A stretch of 64,000 nt of DNA from Erythrobacter oryzae (GCF_030271515.1 NZ_JASCXI010000002.1:682001-746000); one strand, 5' to 3'; counted from the stretch's first letter, positions 35,197 through 44,337 are shown. Translations and numbers: made by a program. Notes: generated by a model from the sequence alone, not told the origin.

Positions 35197-36816
35197 TTGA
35201 CCCCGCTCGCAACCCCGCTGGCCGCCCAGAACCTCGCCACCCGTGCGGTGATCCACCCCAATCTCGGCACTTCGGCGCTGGTCGAGCATGCGCTGAAAAA
35301 GGGCGAGGGCCAGCTGACCAAGCATGGCGCGCTGCTGGTCGATACCGGGCGTTTCACCGGGCGCAGCGTCAAGGACAAGTATATCGTCCGCGATGCAGAG
35401 ACCGAGAACACGATCAACTGGGGCACGATCAACCAGCCGATGAGCGAGGCGCATTTCGCCGCGCTCAAGGCCGATTTCCTCAAGGAGCTCGAGGGGCAGG
35501 AAGAACTCTATGTCGCCGATCTGTTCGGCGGATCGCAGCCGGAATACCGCGTCAACGTGCGCGTCATCAACCAGATGGCCTGGCACAACCTCTTCATCCG
35601 CACCCTGCTGGTGCGCCCCACGGCGGAGGAACTGGCGAGCTTCGTCCCCGAATACACCATCATCAACCTGCCGAGCTTCAAGGCCGACCCGGAACGCCAC
35701 GGCTGCCGCAGCGACACGGTGATCGCGGTGAGCTTCACCGAAAAGCTGATCCTGATCGGCAACACCGAATATTCGGGCGAGATGAAGAAGGGCGTGTTCG
35801 GCCTCTTGAACTACCTCCTCCCCGCGCAGGGTGTGATGCCGATGCACTGCTCGGCCAACATCGGCGCGGACGGCAAGAGCGCGATCTTCTTCGGCCTGTC
35901 GGGCACCGGCAAGACGACGCTTTCAGCTGACGCCAGCCGCACCCTCATCGGTGATGACGAGCATGGCTGGTCGGACACCGCGGTCTTCAACTTCGAAGGC
36001 GGCTGCTACGCCAAGATGATCAACCTCTCGGCCGAGGGCGAGCCCGAGATCTACGCCACCACGCAGATGTTCGGCACGATCCTCGAGAACGTGACGATGG
36101 ATCCGGCCACGCGCGAATTGGACTTCACCGACGGCAGCAAGACCGAGAACACCCGCGGCGCCTATCCGATCGAGTTCATCCCGAACACGAGCGAGAAGAA
36201 CCTCGGCCCCGCGCCCTCGAACGTCATCATGCTCACCGCCGATGCCTTCGGCGTTCTGCCCCCGATCGCGCGACTGACCGCCGATCAGGCGATGTATTAC
36301 TTCCTCAGCGGCTACACCGCCAAGGTCGCGGGCACCGAAATCGGCGTGACCGAGCCCGAGGCGACCTTCAGCACCTGCTTCGGCGCCGCCTTCATGCCGC
36401 GCCACCCGAGCGTCTACGGCAACCTCCTCAAGGAGCGCATCGCCAAGGGCGGCGCGGAGTGCTGGCTGGTCAACACCGGCTGGACCGGCGGCAAGTACGG
36501 CACCGGCCACCGCATGCCGATCAAGGCGACCCGCGCGCTGCTGAACGCGGTGCTCGACGGCAAGATGGACGCGGTGGAGTTCCGCAAGGACGCGAATTTC
36601 GGCTTCGAAGTCCCCGTCTTCGTCTCCGTGCTGGCCGAAGCCGGGATCGACCAGACGATCCTCGATCCGCGCAGCACCTGGGCCGACGGCGCCGAGTATG
36701 ACGCCACCGCCAAGAAGCTGGTGCAGCTTTTCATCGACAATTTCGCGCAGTTCGAAGCCCACGTGGACGAAGGCGTCAAGAACGCCGCGCCCGCGCCGGC
36801 GAGCGTCGCTGCCTGA
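35197..36816 (+). CDS. pckA: Phosphoenolpyruvate carboxykinase (ATP)
   Basis: Forms PEP from oxaloacetate and ATP, the entry to gluconeogenesis. 539 residues. The P-loop is [31 protein letters not shown] precedes it, and the substrate/metal site includes [15 protein letters not shown] and [24 protein letters not shown] positions. The start is a TTG at 35197 with AGGAGA 6 bp upstream. The open frame reaches back to 35134 but there is no better ribosome site. It is divergent from chvI-chvG-hprK and ends in a strong terminator. Confidence 0.96.
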   Translation: MTPLATPLAAQNLATRAVIHPNLGTSALVEHALKKGEGQLTKHGALLVDTGRFTGRSVKDKYIVRDAETENTINWGTINQPMSEAHFAALKADFLKELEGQEELYVADLFGGSQPEYRVNVRVINQMAWHNLFIRTLLVRPTAEELASFVPEYTIINLPSFKADPERHGCRSDTVIAVSFTEKLILIGNTEYSGEMKKGVFGLLNYLLPAQGVMPMHCSANIGADGKSAIFFGLSGTGKTTLSADASRTLIGDDEHGWSDTAVFNFEGGCYAKMINLSAEGEPEIYATTQMFGTILENVTMDPATRELDFTDGSKTENTRGAYPIEFIPNTSEKNLGPAPSNVIMLTADAFGVLPPIARLTADQAMYYFLSGYTAKVAGTEIGVTEPEATFSTCFGAAFMPRHPSVYGNLLKERIAKGGAECWLVNTGWTGGKYGTGHRMPIKATRALLNAVLDGKMDAVEFRKDANFGFEVPVFVSVLAEAGIDQTILDPRSTWADGAEYDATAKKLVQLFIDNFAQFEAHVDEGVKNAAPAPASVAA

Positions 36817-36839
36817 CGCCATCACGAGTTGGAGAGGGG

Positions 36840-36876
36840 GGCCCCGCCCGGCGCTAAGACCGGAGCGGGGCCTTTT
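36840..36876 (+). terminator. Rho-independent terminator of pckA
   Basis: A perfect 8-bp stem GGCCCCGC (36840-36847) / GCGGGGCC (36865-36872) with a 17-nt loop is followed by TTTT (36873-36876). Confidence 0.85.
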
Positions 36877-36937
36877 ACCTTGAAATGCCGCACACCTGCG
36901 CCACACTCGCCCCGACTCGCTTAGAAGGAGGGACGTG

Positions 36938-37267
36938 ATGAGCATTCTCGACGGCATTCTGAAGAATATCGGCGGCGCGCCGGATGATGTGGTGAACCTC
37001 GCGGCCAAGATCGGGATCGACCCGGCGATGGCCGAAAAGGCGATCGCCGCGCTCGGCAAGACCCATCAGCTCGACGGCGACACCGTGACGCTGGCGGCCG
37101 AGAAGACCGGCCTCAGCCCCGACATCCTCAATCAGGTGGTGAGCGCGATCGGGGGCGAGGGCTCGCTCACCCACTTCGCCTCGATGCTCGACAAGGATGG
37201 CGACGGCAATCCGCTCGACGACATCATGGGCATGGCCTCGGGCCTGCTGGGCGGCGGCAAGAGCTGA
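36938..37267 (+). CDS. DUF937-like small protein
   Basis: 109 residues. The C-terminus has a repeated DUF937 type of sequence, HFASMLDKDGDGNPLDDIMG, with a calcium-loop-like DKDGDGNPLDD. The first 75 residues are helical. Function unknown. ATG at 36938 is preferred over the GTG at 36935 because AAGGAGGG lies 5 bp from the former. Confidence 0.7.
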   Translation: MSILDGILKNIGGAPDDVVNLAAKIGIDPAMAEKAIAALGKTHQLDGDTVTLAAEKTGLSPDILNQVVSAIGGEGSLTHFASMLDKDGDGNPLDDIMGMASGLLGGGKS

Positions 37268-37311
37268 GCTGACAGGCGCGCGCCCCGGCGCGCGCCTGCA
37301 CCCGTTCCCGG

Positions 37312-38862
37312 CTACTCCACCTCGGGAACCTCGACCGGATCGGGGAGATTGCCCAGCTGGAGCGGGGTGCCCTCGCTGGCATCGGCGATCGCGGCGATCA
37401 GCTGCTTGGCCTTGGCCGCCGCCCACCCGCCGTGGGGATTGGCCGCCACGGGGGCAAGCATCGCGCGGGCAAAGGCGATCTTGCCCTCGCCCACCAGCAT
37501 AATCCCGGCATTGATCTGCAAGCCGTGATCGAAGGGCGCTAGCACCGCCGCCCGTTCCAGCGCCGCGCGCGCATTCTCGTTGGGCTCCTTGCCCTGCTGG
37601 ACCTGCGCCCGGTAGAAGAAGATCAGCGGCAGCGGATGATCGTTCTCGAGCGCGTTGAGCGCGACGAAGGGCTTGATCGCCGCGGAATAGGCGGCCTTGC
37701 GCTTGTCGGCCTCGGCGGCTTCGGCCTGGCGGAACAGCGCGTAGCCTTTCTGGACATAGGCATTGGCGCGCGCGGGATCGCGGGCGATCGCGGCGTCGGC
37801 AGCGGCGATCGCCTGCGCATCGTTGCCTGCATCATACTCGGCTTCGGCCAGCGCGGTGAGCACGCCCGGGTCTTCGGGAAATTTCGCCGCCACCAGCCGC
37901 GCCTCGGCCAGCAGCACCGCGGCTTCCTCGGAGTCGACGCCGCGCTGCGAGCGGATCTGGAGCGGCATCATCGCCGCCTCGCCCGCGGTCAGCTGGCGCA
38001 GGGTGACGGGGCCGATCGCCAGCTTGTCGGGCGGCAGCTTCAGGGCGGCCATGCGCGGCTGGCGCAGATAGGCTTTCAACTCCTTCTCCAACTGGTCGAG
38101 ATCGCCGAAAGCCGCCTCGCCCGCCGCCTTCTGCTCCATGCCCTGGGCAAGGTTCACCAGATAGGTGTTGAGCTGGCCCCGGCGGCCTTCCGTGAAGAAC
38201 AGGTAGTGATACAGCGCCCAGCTCTTGGCGTAGAAGGTGTCGTAGCCCTTGACCTTCTTCTGCTCGTACAGCGCGGGGTCGATCAATTCGCGCACATGGA
38301 CCGGATCGGCAAAGGCGAGGTCGCCCGCGCGGTGCTCTGCCGGACGGCCGATCCACAGGCTGCCGTCGCGCTCGAAACTGGCCGAGGCGAAGAATTCGGC
38401 CGCGCCCTCGTCATACCAGCGCGGCTTGGCGAAGCGCGAGGAGGACAGCAGGAAGTGGTGGGCATTTTCGTGCAGCAGCACGATGGTGGTGAAATCGGGA
38501 TAGCCGTTCTGCTGGTTGCGGATGTCCTGCACGAAGGCGCGGCTGCCCCCGGCGCGCGGGATGTAGAAACCGGCGATCTTGCGGTCGCCCGAGAGCGAGC
38601 GCATCGCCCGCTCGCCGCCCACGACATAGATGACGACGCGGTTGGAGGGGCTGGGCTTGTCGGCCTTGCGCCCGGTCACGAACACCATCGCGCTGTGATA
38701 GCGCTCGAGGTTCTGGGCAAAGGTGCGGATGTCGGCCTCGCGGTCGTCGGCGTAGATGACGAAGTGTTCGGAGGAGGCTTCGTACCATTCGGCTGCGGCG
38801 GGGGTGGCGACGGCGGCCAGCGCCAGCGCGGCGAGGGCAAGACGGAACAGCGCGGAAATCAT
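37312..38862 (-). CDS. Secreted TPR protein with gluzincin-like HENAH motif
   Basis: 516 residues. A signal peptide (FRLALAALALAAVATPAAA) precedes a domain of about 230 residues with VVIYVVGGERAM, the motif LLHENAHHFLLSSSR and a downstream acidic partner in YDEGAAEFFAS. This is the arrangement of HExxH metallopeptidases in the DUF1570 group. The second half (about 300-480) has TPR-like repeats, for example AIAAADAAIARDPARANAYVQKGYALF. HENAH is one residue unlike HExxH only in its middle positions, so activity is plausible. The substrate is unknown. Confidence 0.75.
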   Translation of the reverse strand: MISALFRLALAALALAAVATPAAAEWYEASSEHFVIYADDREADIRTFAQNLERYHSAMVFVTGRKADKPSPSNRVVIYVVGGERAMRSLSGDRKIAGFYIPRAGGSRAFVQDIRNQQNGYPDFTTIVLLHENAHHFLLSSSRFAKPRWYDEGAAEFFASASFERDGSLWIGRPAEHRAGDLAFADPVHVRELIDPALYEQKKVKGYDTFYAKSWALYHYLFFTEGRRGQLNTYLVNLAQGMEQKAAGEAAFGDLDQLEKELKAYLRQPRMAALKLPPDKLAIGPVTLRQLTAGEAAMMPLQIRSQRGVDSEEAAVLLAEARLVAAKFPEDPGVLTALAEAEYDAGNDAQAIAAADAAIARDPARANAYVQKGYALFRQAEAAEADKRKAAYSAAIKPFVALNALENDHPLPLIFFYRAQVQQGKEPNENARAALERAAVLAPFDHGLQINAGIMLVGEGKIAFARAMLAPVAANPHGGWAAAKAKQLIAAIADASEGTPLQLGNLPDPVEVPEVE

Positions 38863-38969
38863 CGGTCGGGCCTCCCCCCGGCAACGGCCCTGCGATGGCC
38901 GCGTCGGGGTGCAGCATATCGAGCTTTTGCCGCGATGCCAGAGGGTTGTTGGAGGGGTGGGCCGAAAAG

Positions 38970-40595
38970 TCAGCCGGATTGTGGCCGCGTGTTCTCGAGA
39001 TATTGCCAGATGCGGCTCACCACCACCGATCCCTCGCCCACCGCGCTTGCGACGCGCTTGACCGAATTGGCGCGCACATCGCCCACCGCGAAGATGCCGG
39101 GCGCGGTGGTGGCGTAGTCGTCACCCTGGCCCGCCGCCGCGCCGGTGAGGACGAAGCCCTTGGCGTCGGTCTCGGCGAGGCCCGAGAGCCAGCCGGTGTT
39201 GGGCGCGGCGCCGATCATGATGAACAGCGCGCGGGCATCGATCCGGCGCTCGCTGTCGCCGGTTTTCAGTGTGAGGCCTTCAAGCCACGTCTCGCCGTGC
39301 AGCGCCGTGACTTCGGAGTGGTAGTGGATGGTGACGCGCGGATCGGCCTCCAGCCGCTGCGAGAGATAACTCGACATCGAGGCCGCAAGGCTGCCCGAGC
39401 GCACCACCAGATGCACATGGGCCGCCGCGCGGCTGAGGAACATCGCCGCCTGGCCCGCCGAATTGCCGCCGCCGATCACCACCGCCTCGGTCTTCGAACA
39501 GAAGCGCGCTTCCATCTCGGTCGCCGAGTAGAAGATGCCTGCGCCCTCCAGCTCCTCGAGATGCTCCAGCGGCAGGCGGCGGTATTGCACGCCGGTCGCC
39601 ACAAGCACCGCGCGGGCGCAGAGCTCGTCGCCGTCATCCAGCGTCAGGCAGTAGGCCCCGTCCTCGCGGCGGCTCATCGCCTCGACCCGGCGCGGCATCA
39701 CGAAGCGCGTGCCGAACTTCATCGCCTGCACCTGTCCGCGCCAGGTGAGGTCGGTGCCGCTGATGCCGGTGGGGAACCCCATGTAGTTCTCGATCCGGCT
39801 CGACGTGCCCGCCTGCCCGCCAACGGCCGTGTCCTCGACCACCAGCGCCTCGATCCCCTCGCTCCCCGCATAGACCGCTGCGGCGACCCCCGCGGGGCCC
39901 CCGCCGACGATCACGAGGTCATAGGTCCGGCGCGAACAGATATCGAGGTCCATGCCGAGATATTGCGCGACCTTGCGCGGCGTGGGGTCTTCGAGCCGCG
40001 TCCCGTTGCCCAGCACCACCGCCGGCTCGTGACCGATGAGGGTGCACACCGCGACGCTCTGCTCGTCCTTGGCGTCGAGATCGAAGCTCTTGAAGGGAAT
40101 GCGGTTCCTCGACAGGAAGCGCTCGACCGCCTGCACCGCCGGATCGCGGTCTGCCCCCACCACCTTGACCGCCGCCGAGCCGAGTTCGAACTGCTTGCGG
40201 CGGCGTGCGGCGAAGACGGTGATGATGTGGTCGGAGAGCTCGGGCACGCGGCTCATCAGCTCGAGCATCGCGGCGCGCGGGGCCTCGATCACGCGGGTGT
40301 CCTGACAGGCGCGCATCTTCAGGTAATTGGTGCCGCGGTTCAAAAAGGCGATCTCGCCCATGAACTGCGTCGGCCCGAGCGAGGAGGGCAGCAGCCGTTC
40401 GCCGGTATAGGGATTCACCACCTCGATCTCGCCTTCGAGGATGTAGACGAAGCGGTCCATCGGCTCGCCGATATCCATGACGATCGCGCCGGCGGGGTAG
40501 ACCTTCTCGCCCCCGATCGCGCAGATCGCATCGACATGCTCGGGCGCGAGCGGCACCCGGCGCATGGTCTCAAGGTCTTGTCCCAGTGTTTCCAT
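38970..40595 (-). CDS. cNMP-binding/thioredoxin-reductase-like flavoprotein without CxxC
   Basis: 541 residues with three parts. A cyclic-nucleotide-binding fold (about 10-130) holds the phosphate cassette region FMGEIAFLNRG. A glutaredoxin/thioredoxin-like segment (about 140-215) has no CxxC. A TrxR-like flavoprotein (about 222-541) has FAD motif VIVGGGPAGVAAAVYAG (231-236) and NAD(P)H motif GGGNSAG (375-381). The redox CATC of thioredoxin reductase is replaced by SATE at 357-360, so it cannot reduce thioredoxin in the usual way. A ferredoxin-NADP or other NAD(P)H oxidoreductase role gated by a cyclic nucleotide is inferred. Confidence 0.8.
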   Translation of the reverse strand: METLGQDLETMRRVPLAPEHVDAICAIGGEKVYPAGAIVMDIGEPMDRFVYILEGEIEVVNPYTGERLLPSSLGPTQFMGEIAFLNRGTNYLKMRACQDTRVIEAPRAAMLELMSRVPELSDHIITVFAARRRKQFELGSAAVKVVGADRDPAVQAVERFLSRNRIPFKSFDLDAKDEQSVAVCTLIGHEPAVVLGNGTRLEDPTPRKVAQYLGMDLDICSRRTYDLVIVGGGPAGVAAAVYAGSEGIEALVVEDTAVGGQAGTSSRIENYMGFPTGISGTDLTWRGQVQAMKFGTRFVMPRRVEAMSRREDGAYCLTLDDGDELCARAVLVATGVQYRRLPLEHLEELEGAGIFYSATEMEARFCSKTEAVVIGGGNSAGQAAMFLSRAAAHVHLVVRSGSLAASMSSYLSQRLEADPRVTIHYHSEVTALHGETWLEGLTLKTGDSERRIDARALFIMIGAAPNTGWLSGLAETDAKGFVLTGAAAGQGDDYATTAPGIFAVGDVRANSVKRVASAVGEGSVVVSRIWQYLENTRPQSG

Positions 40596-40703
40596 GCGGC
40601 CCTCCTGTCATGCGCGGGTTGCAAGATGGGGACAGGATAGCGGTTTGGGAAGCGGGGGATGTGCGGGGATTGCTATGTTGTGTTCGGGAAGGCGGTGCAT
40701 GCC

Positions 40704-40790
40704 CACCCCTAACCCCTCCCGCAAGCGGGAGGGGGACTGTTGGCACTGATCCTCCCCTCCCGCTTGCGGGAGGGGCCGGGGGTGGGCCTG
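40704..40790. repeat. GC-rich palindromic repeat pair (family B, copy 3)
   Basis: Two 22-bp palindromes, arms CCCCTCCCGC/GCGGGAGGGG, lie at 40713-40734 (centre AA) and 40754-40775 (centre TT). They are flanked by CCCACCCCTAA on the left and GGGGGTGGG on the right, so the pair is itself arranged as an inverted repeat (BIME-like). It fills the gap between the flavoprotein gene and the DUF885 gene. Confidence 0.75.
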
Positions 40791-40803
40791 CTCGACGCCC
40801 GTC

Positions 40804-42663
40804 TTACCCCTTCGCCCCCGCGATGTAGCGGCTCACCGTGTTCGCCATCACCGAAAGCGGCGCATTGCCGCCCAGCACCACGGCGGTGTTGAAGCCCTTG
40901 AGGTCGTATTTCGCCCCCAGCTCGGCCTGCGCGCGGGCGCGGTTCTTGACGATCTCGGAATGGCCGATCTTGTAGCCGCAGGCCTGCCCCGGCCAGGAGC
41001 AATAGCGGTCGACCTCGGAGGCGACCTCCTCGACCTTCGAGCCGTTCTCCTCGACGAAGAACTGCCGCCCCTGTTCGCGCGTCCAGCGCTTGTGGTGCAT
41101 GCCGGTGTCGACCACCAGCCGGCAGGCGCGGAAGGCGAGCGATTGCAGGTATCCCAGCCGCCCGACCTTGAATTCGTCATAGGCGCCCAGCTCGTCCGCC
41201 AGCTGTTCGGCATAAAGCGCCCAACCTTCGGAAAAGGCGTTGAAGGCGAGGATCGAGCGGATCAGCGGCAGGCGGTTGCTGAATTCGCCCTCCCACACAT
41301 GGCCCGGGATCGCCTCGTGGAAGGTGAGATCGCCGAGGTCGTATTTGCGGTGGAGGTCGGTGGTGCGCAAGTTGATCCACATCCGCCCCGGAATGCTGCC
41401 GTCCTTGCTGCCAGCGCCCCCGTAGGCCCCCGGCGCGCCGGGCTCTTCGGCGAGCGGCAGGCGGCGCACTTCCATCTTGGGATCGACCAGCGTGTTGAAG
41501 GCGCGCGGCATCTGCGACTTGATCCAGCCGAGCCGCTCGTTGATGAAGGCGAAGATCTCCTCGCGGCCCTTGTCGCCCTCGGCAAAGTGGTAGCGCGGAT
41601 CGGCCGAGAGCGCGCGCATCCGGGCGCCGACCGAGCCTTCGGTGTAGCCGATTTCGCGCAGGATCGGGTCCATGCGGGCGTGGAGCGCCTTCAACTCGTC
41701 GAGGCCCTGCTGGTGAATCTCGTCGGGGGTGAGCTTCGTGGTGGTCGAGGCGCGCAGGGCCCAGGCGTAGTAGTCCTCGCCGCCCGGCTGCGCCCACATG
41801 CCCGCCGCGTCCTTGGCGGCGGCACGCTGGATTTTCAGCTCGGCCAGCTGGCGTTCGAGCGCGGGGGCGATGCCGGTGGCGGCAATGCGTTCGGCCTGCG
41901 CGGCGGCCTTGTCGGCTCCCGCGATGCCGCTCGCGGTGAGCGGCCCGGCATAGCTCTCGCCCGTCGCGGCGATGCTCGCCTCCATCTGCGCGATCGCCTT
42001 GTCGAGCAGGAAGGCGGGCGGCACCACGCCCTGCCCGCGCGCGTCGCGGATGCGGTCGAGCTCGCCGTCGAGCAGCGCGGGAACCTCGGCCAGGCGGTCC
42101 ATGTAGGGGCCGATGTCCTCGGGGGTCTTCAGCGGCTGGCCCGAGCCGAAGAAACGCGGCAGATCGATATAGCCGCCGACGTTCTGGATCACGACATAGG
42201 GCGCATTGCGCCAGCTGCCGACGGCGACGTCGCCATAGGGCTTGGCCATGCCCTCGAGCGCGCTGGTGAAGGCGGTCTCGACCACCTCGAAGCCGATCTG
42301 CTGGTCGCTGGTGAGGCCATCCTTGGGATAGGCCTTCACCTCGGCGACCAGTTCCTTGAGCGTCGCCGCATATTCCGCGCGGCCCTCGGCCCCGCCGGTG
42401 CCGAAGGTCGATCGCCACGCGGCATATTCGCCGGTGTCGACGCCGAGGCCGGTCGCGCGGCCCGGCTCGTGGGCGAGCATGGCATAGGCCACCCGCTCCA
42501 GCGCCGCGTCGGGCGCGAGGCCCTTTAGCGAGGTGCTCGTGGCAGCACTGGCGGTGGCCGGCGCGGGGCTCGCGGCGCAGGCCGGCAGCAGGGCAAGGGT
42601 GGAGGTGCCCGCCAGACCGGCAAGGGTCTGGCGGCGGGTGATGCGGGTGGTGCTCTCTCTCAT
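40804..42663 (-). CDS. DUF885 peptidase-like protein, Tat-type lipoprotein signal
   Basis: 619 residues. The N-terminus TRRQTLAGLAGTSTLALLPAC has twin arginines and a lipobox-like PAC, so it may be exported by Tat and lipidated. The HExxxGH-type motif HEAIPGHVWEGEFS and a downstream FNAFSEGWALYAEQL match the DUF885 family, related to M32-type carboxypeptidases. Substrate unknown. The gene is preceded on the other strand by a small membrane protein gene at 42737. Confidence 0.85.
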   Translation of the reverse strand: MRESTTRITRRQTLAGLAGTSTLALLPACAASPAPATASAATSTSLKGLAPDAALERVAYAMLAHEPGRATGLGVDTGEYAAWRSTFGTGGAEGRAEYAATLKELVAEVKAYPKDGLTSDQQIGFEVVETAFTSALEGMAKPYGDVAVGSWRNAPYVVIQNVGGYIDLPRFFGSGQPLKTPEDIGPYMDRLAEVPALLDGELDRIRDARGQGVVPPAFLLDKAIAQMEASIAATGESYAGPLTASGIAGADKAAAQAERIAATGIAPALERQLAELKIQRAAAKDAAGMWAQPGGEDYYAWALRASTTTKLTPDEIHQQGLDELKALHARMDPILREIGYTEGSVGARMRALSADPRYHFAEGDKGREEIFAFINERLGWIKSQMPRAFNTLVDPKMEVRRLPLAEEPGAPGAYGGAGSKDGSIPGRMWINLRTTDLHRKYDLGDLTFHEAIPGHVWEGEFSNRLPLIRSILAFNAFSEGWALYAEQLADELGAYDEFKVGRLGYLQSLAFRACRLVVDTGMHHKRWTREQGRQFFVEENGSKVEEVASEVDRYCSWPGQACGYKIGHSEIVKNRARAQAELGAKYDLKGFNTAVVLGGNAPLSVMANTVSRYIAGAKG

Positions 42664-42736
42664 GGAGGCAAGGTTAGGCGGCGCGCTTGGCCCAAGTCAA
42701 TTGCACCTGACGTGAGGCTTGGTCTAAGGCGCGGGC

Positions 42737-42952
42737 ATGACTGACATCGTGCTCGCCATCGTCATGCTGGCCGCCTTCGCGCTGGTCGCGGGGGCCTTCG
42801 TGCTGTGGCGGCGCACGGGCGAGGCGAAGAACCCCGCGCTGATGGTGCTGCTGGCGGTGATCGCGGTGATCAATGTGCTGATTTGGACTGTGCCCGCGCC
42901 CGGCGGAACCGCGCCGATCGAACAGGTGAAAAAGGCCGCCGGAGGGGGCTAA
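42737..42952 (+). CDS. Small membrane protein with two helices
   Basis: 71 residues. Two hydrophobic segments (about 3-24 and 33-50) are joined by RRTGEAKN, followed by a short hydrophilic tail TAPIEQVKKAAGGG. Codon use and composition match neighbouring genes. No family recognised. The two segments resemble a small inner-membrane hairpin; the role is unknown. Confidence 0.65.
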   Translation: MTDIVLAIVMLAAFALVAGAFVLWRRTGEAKNPALMVLLAVIAVINVLIWTVPAPGGTAPIEQVKKAAGGG

Positions 42953-43057
42953 GGGAAAGCCTCCCCCGGCCAAGGAAGGTAATCATCGACGCCGCAGGCG
43001 TCGCAAGCCCGAACGGGCGCCCGCAGCGATGCGACCTGTAGGTCGCGTGAGCGAGGA

Positions 43058-43083
43058 ACGGCGCGCCCGGAGGGGCGCGCCGT
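43058..43083. repeat. 26-bp perfect hairpin next to tonB
   Basis: Arms ACGGCGCGCCC (43058-43068) and GGGCGCGCCGT (43073-43083) around GGAG form a perfect 11-bp stem with no T-run. It lies just after the end of the tonB gene and follows the small membrane protein gene. It could stabilise either 3' end. Confidence 0.6.
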
Positions 43084-43095
43084 CGCAACAAAAAC

Positions 43096-43782
43096 TTATT
43101 CCGGGATTCTCCAGGTGACCCCATTCGAATAGGTCCCCGCGACCGGCTTGCCGTTGCCGTCACGCGCCGCATCGAAGCGGGCGCGCTTGGTCACGAGGTC
43201 GCAGGTCGCGCTGTCGAGCGCGGGGTGGCCGGTCGAGCGGGTGATCGTGCACCCCGTCACCTTCCCGCGCGCGTCGATCTGGAGCGTGAAGCGCGCGGTG
43301 CCCGAGAGCTCCTCCTGGATCCAGCGCGGGCGGTAGTCGTCATTGGTCACCCACTTGCCGGGGTTGCCCTTGGGCTTGGCGCCGACCGGATCGTAGAGCG
43401 AGGCGGCGCTGGGCGAGGGGCCGGTTCCGAAGGTGATCGGCCCGGTGGTCACCGTCTCGCCGCCGGTGGGAAAGGTGGGCACCGGATCGCCCCGGCCAAG
43501 ATCGACTGGCAGGGGCGTGGGCGGCAGCGGGGTCGGAAGGGGCGTGGTCGTGGTGGTTGTCGGGGCGTCGCTCTGCTTGGTCTCGGGCGTCGGGGTCGGC
43601 GGCGGGGGCGGGGGCAGGGGGATGTCGGTGACGTCGCGCGCCTCGGGGTTGGGCGCCTTGGGCGTGGTGGTCACCGTCACCGCGAGGCCGACGATCAGCA
43701 GGGCGCCGAAGGCCCCCGGAATGCCGAGCGCTCCGGCAAGCGCGGCGGCGTTGGGACGGCGATTGGCAGACACGTAAGTCAT
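43096..43782 (-). CDS. TonB-family energy transducer
   Basis: 228 residues. An N-terminal membrane anchor (FGALLIVGLAVTVTT) is followed by a Pro/Thr-rich periplasmic spacer (about 55-100) with runs of prolines and of threonines. The C-terminal TonB domain (about 145-228) has RWIQEELSGTARFTLQID, VTGCTITRSTGHPALDSATC and VTWRIPE. TonB passes proton-motive energy to outer membrane receptors. No exbB/exbD or receptor gene is adjacent. GGAG lies 7 bp before the ATG. Confidence 0.88.
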   Translation of the reverse strand: MTYVSANRRPNAAALAGALGIPGAFGALLIVGLAVTVTTTPKAPNPEARDVTDIPLPPPPPPTPTPETKQSDAPTTTTTTPLPTPLPPTPLPVDLGRGDPVPTFPTGGETVTTGPITFGTGPSPSAASLYDPVGAKPKGNPGKWVTNDDYRPRWIQEELSGTARFTLQIDARGKVTGCTITRSTGHPALDSATCDLVTKRARFDAARDGNGKPVAGTYSNGVTWRIPE

Positions 43783-44337
43783 GCAAGGGCTCCTCTCTCC
43801 ATCAGTGTGGGAGCGGTGGCCGGAGCACCTTGTCGCAAGCAGAACACTCCGGCTCCGCTCGCGTGCGAGAGTACTATGAGTTTTGCTAGGCGCGAAGCGA
43901 TTTCGCGTTGTTTTTCAGGACTGTATTTTTTCCAATCATTTCAGTAGAGAAAAGAGTGGAGTCCTTGTGTTCCGCATCGCATCCGCGATGCGAAATCCTC
44001 GCTCACACGCCCTGCGGGCGCGTCGCTGCGGGCGGGCGTTCGCCCTTGCGGCCCGTCCTGCGGCGGGCCGGTGAGTCGTTTGTGCGCGTGCCCGCCTCCG
44101 CGGGCACGTCCTCGGTGCTGTTCCCTACGCTTCGCTGCGGGGCACCTGCGGGCGGGCATTCGCCCTTGCGGCCCGTCCTTTGGCGGGCCGAACCAGCGCG
44201 AGTCGATTGGGAAGCGGTGATCTCGGTCGCGCAGCGACCGCGAGCGCACGCGCGCGAGCCGCAGGCGCCCCGAAGCGAAGCGTAGGGAACAGCGCCGAGG
44301 ACGCAGCCGCGGAGGCGGCTGCGCAAACCAAAACACC
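43783..44337. repeat. 555-bp spacer with family C repeats and an orphan terminator
   Basis: No gene is supported. The left part (43783-43990) is more AT-rich and contains a terminator-like hairpin at 43891-43915. The right part holds two 44-bp direct repeats (44026-44069 and 44146-44189, exactly 120 bp apart) containing GGGCATTCGCCCTTGCGGCC or its one-base variants. It also has a family C block at 44086-44115 and an inverted degenerate copy at 44276-44330. It may be a decayed mobile cassette of short repeats. Confidence 0.6.
43891..43915 (+). terminator. Terminator-like hairpin without an upstream gene
   Basis: CGCGAA (43891-43896) pairs with TTCGCG (43902-43907) and is followed by TTGTTTTT (43908-43915). 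No plus-strand gene lies before it within the 108 bp after the divergent tonB start, so it could end an unannotated small RNA. Confidence 0.45.

Noticed and set aside
43058..43083. The strong hairpin by tonB as a rho-independent terminator
   Set aside because: No run of T follows on either strand.
43876..43947. A 23-codon frame starting at ATG 43876 by the orphan terminator
   Set aside because: It lies across the terminator hairpin and has no ribosome site.
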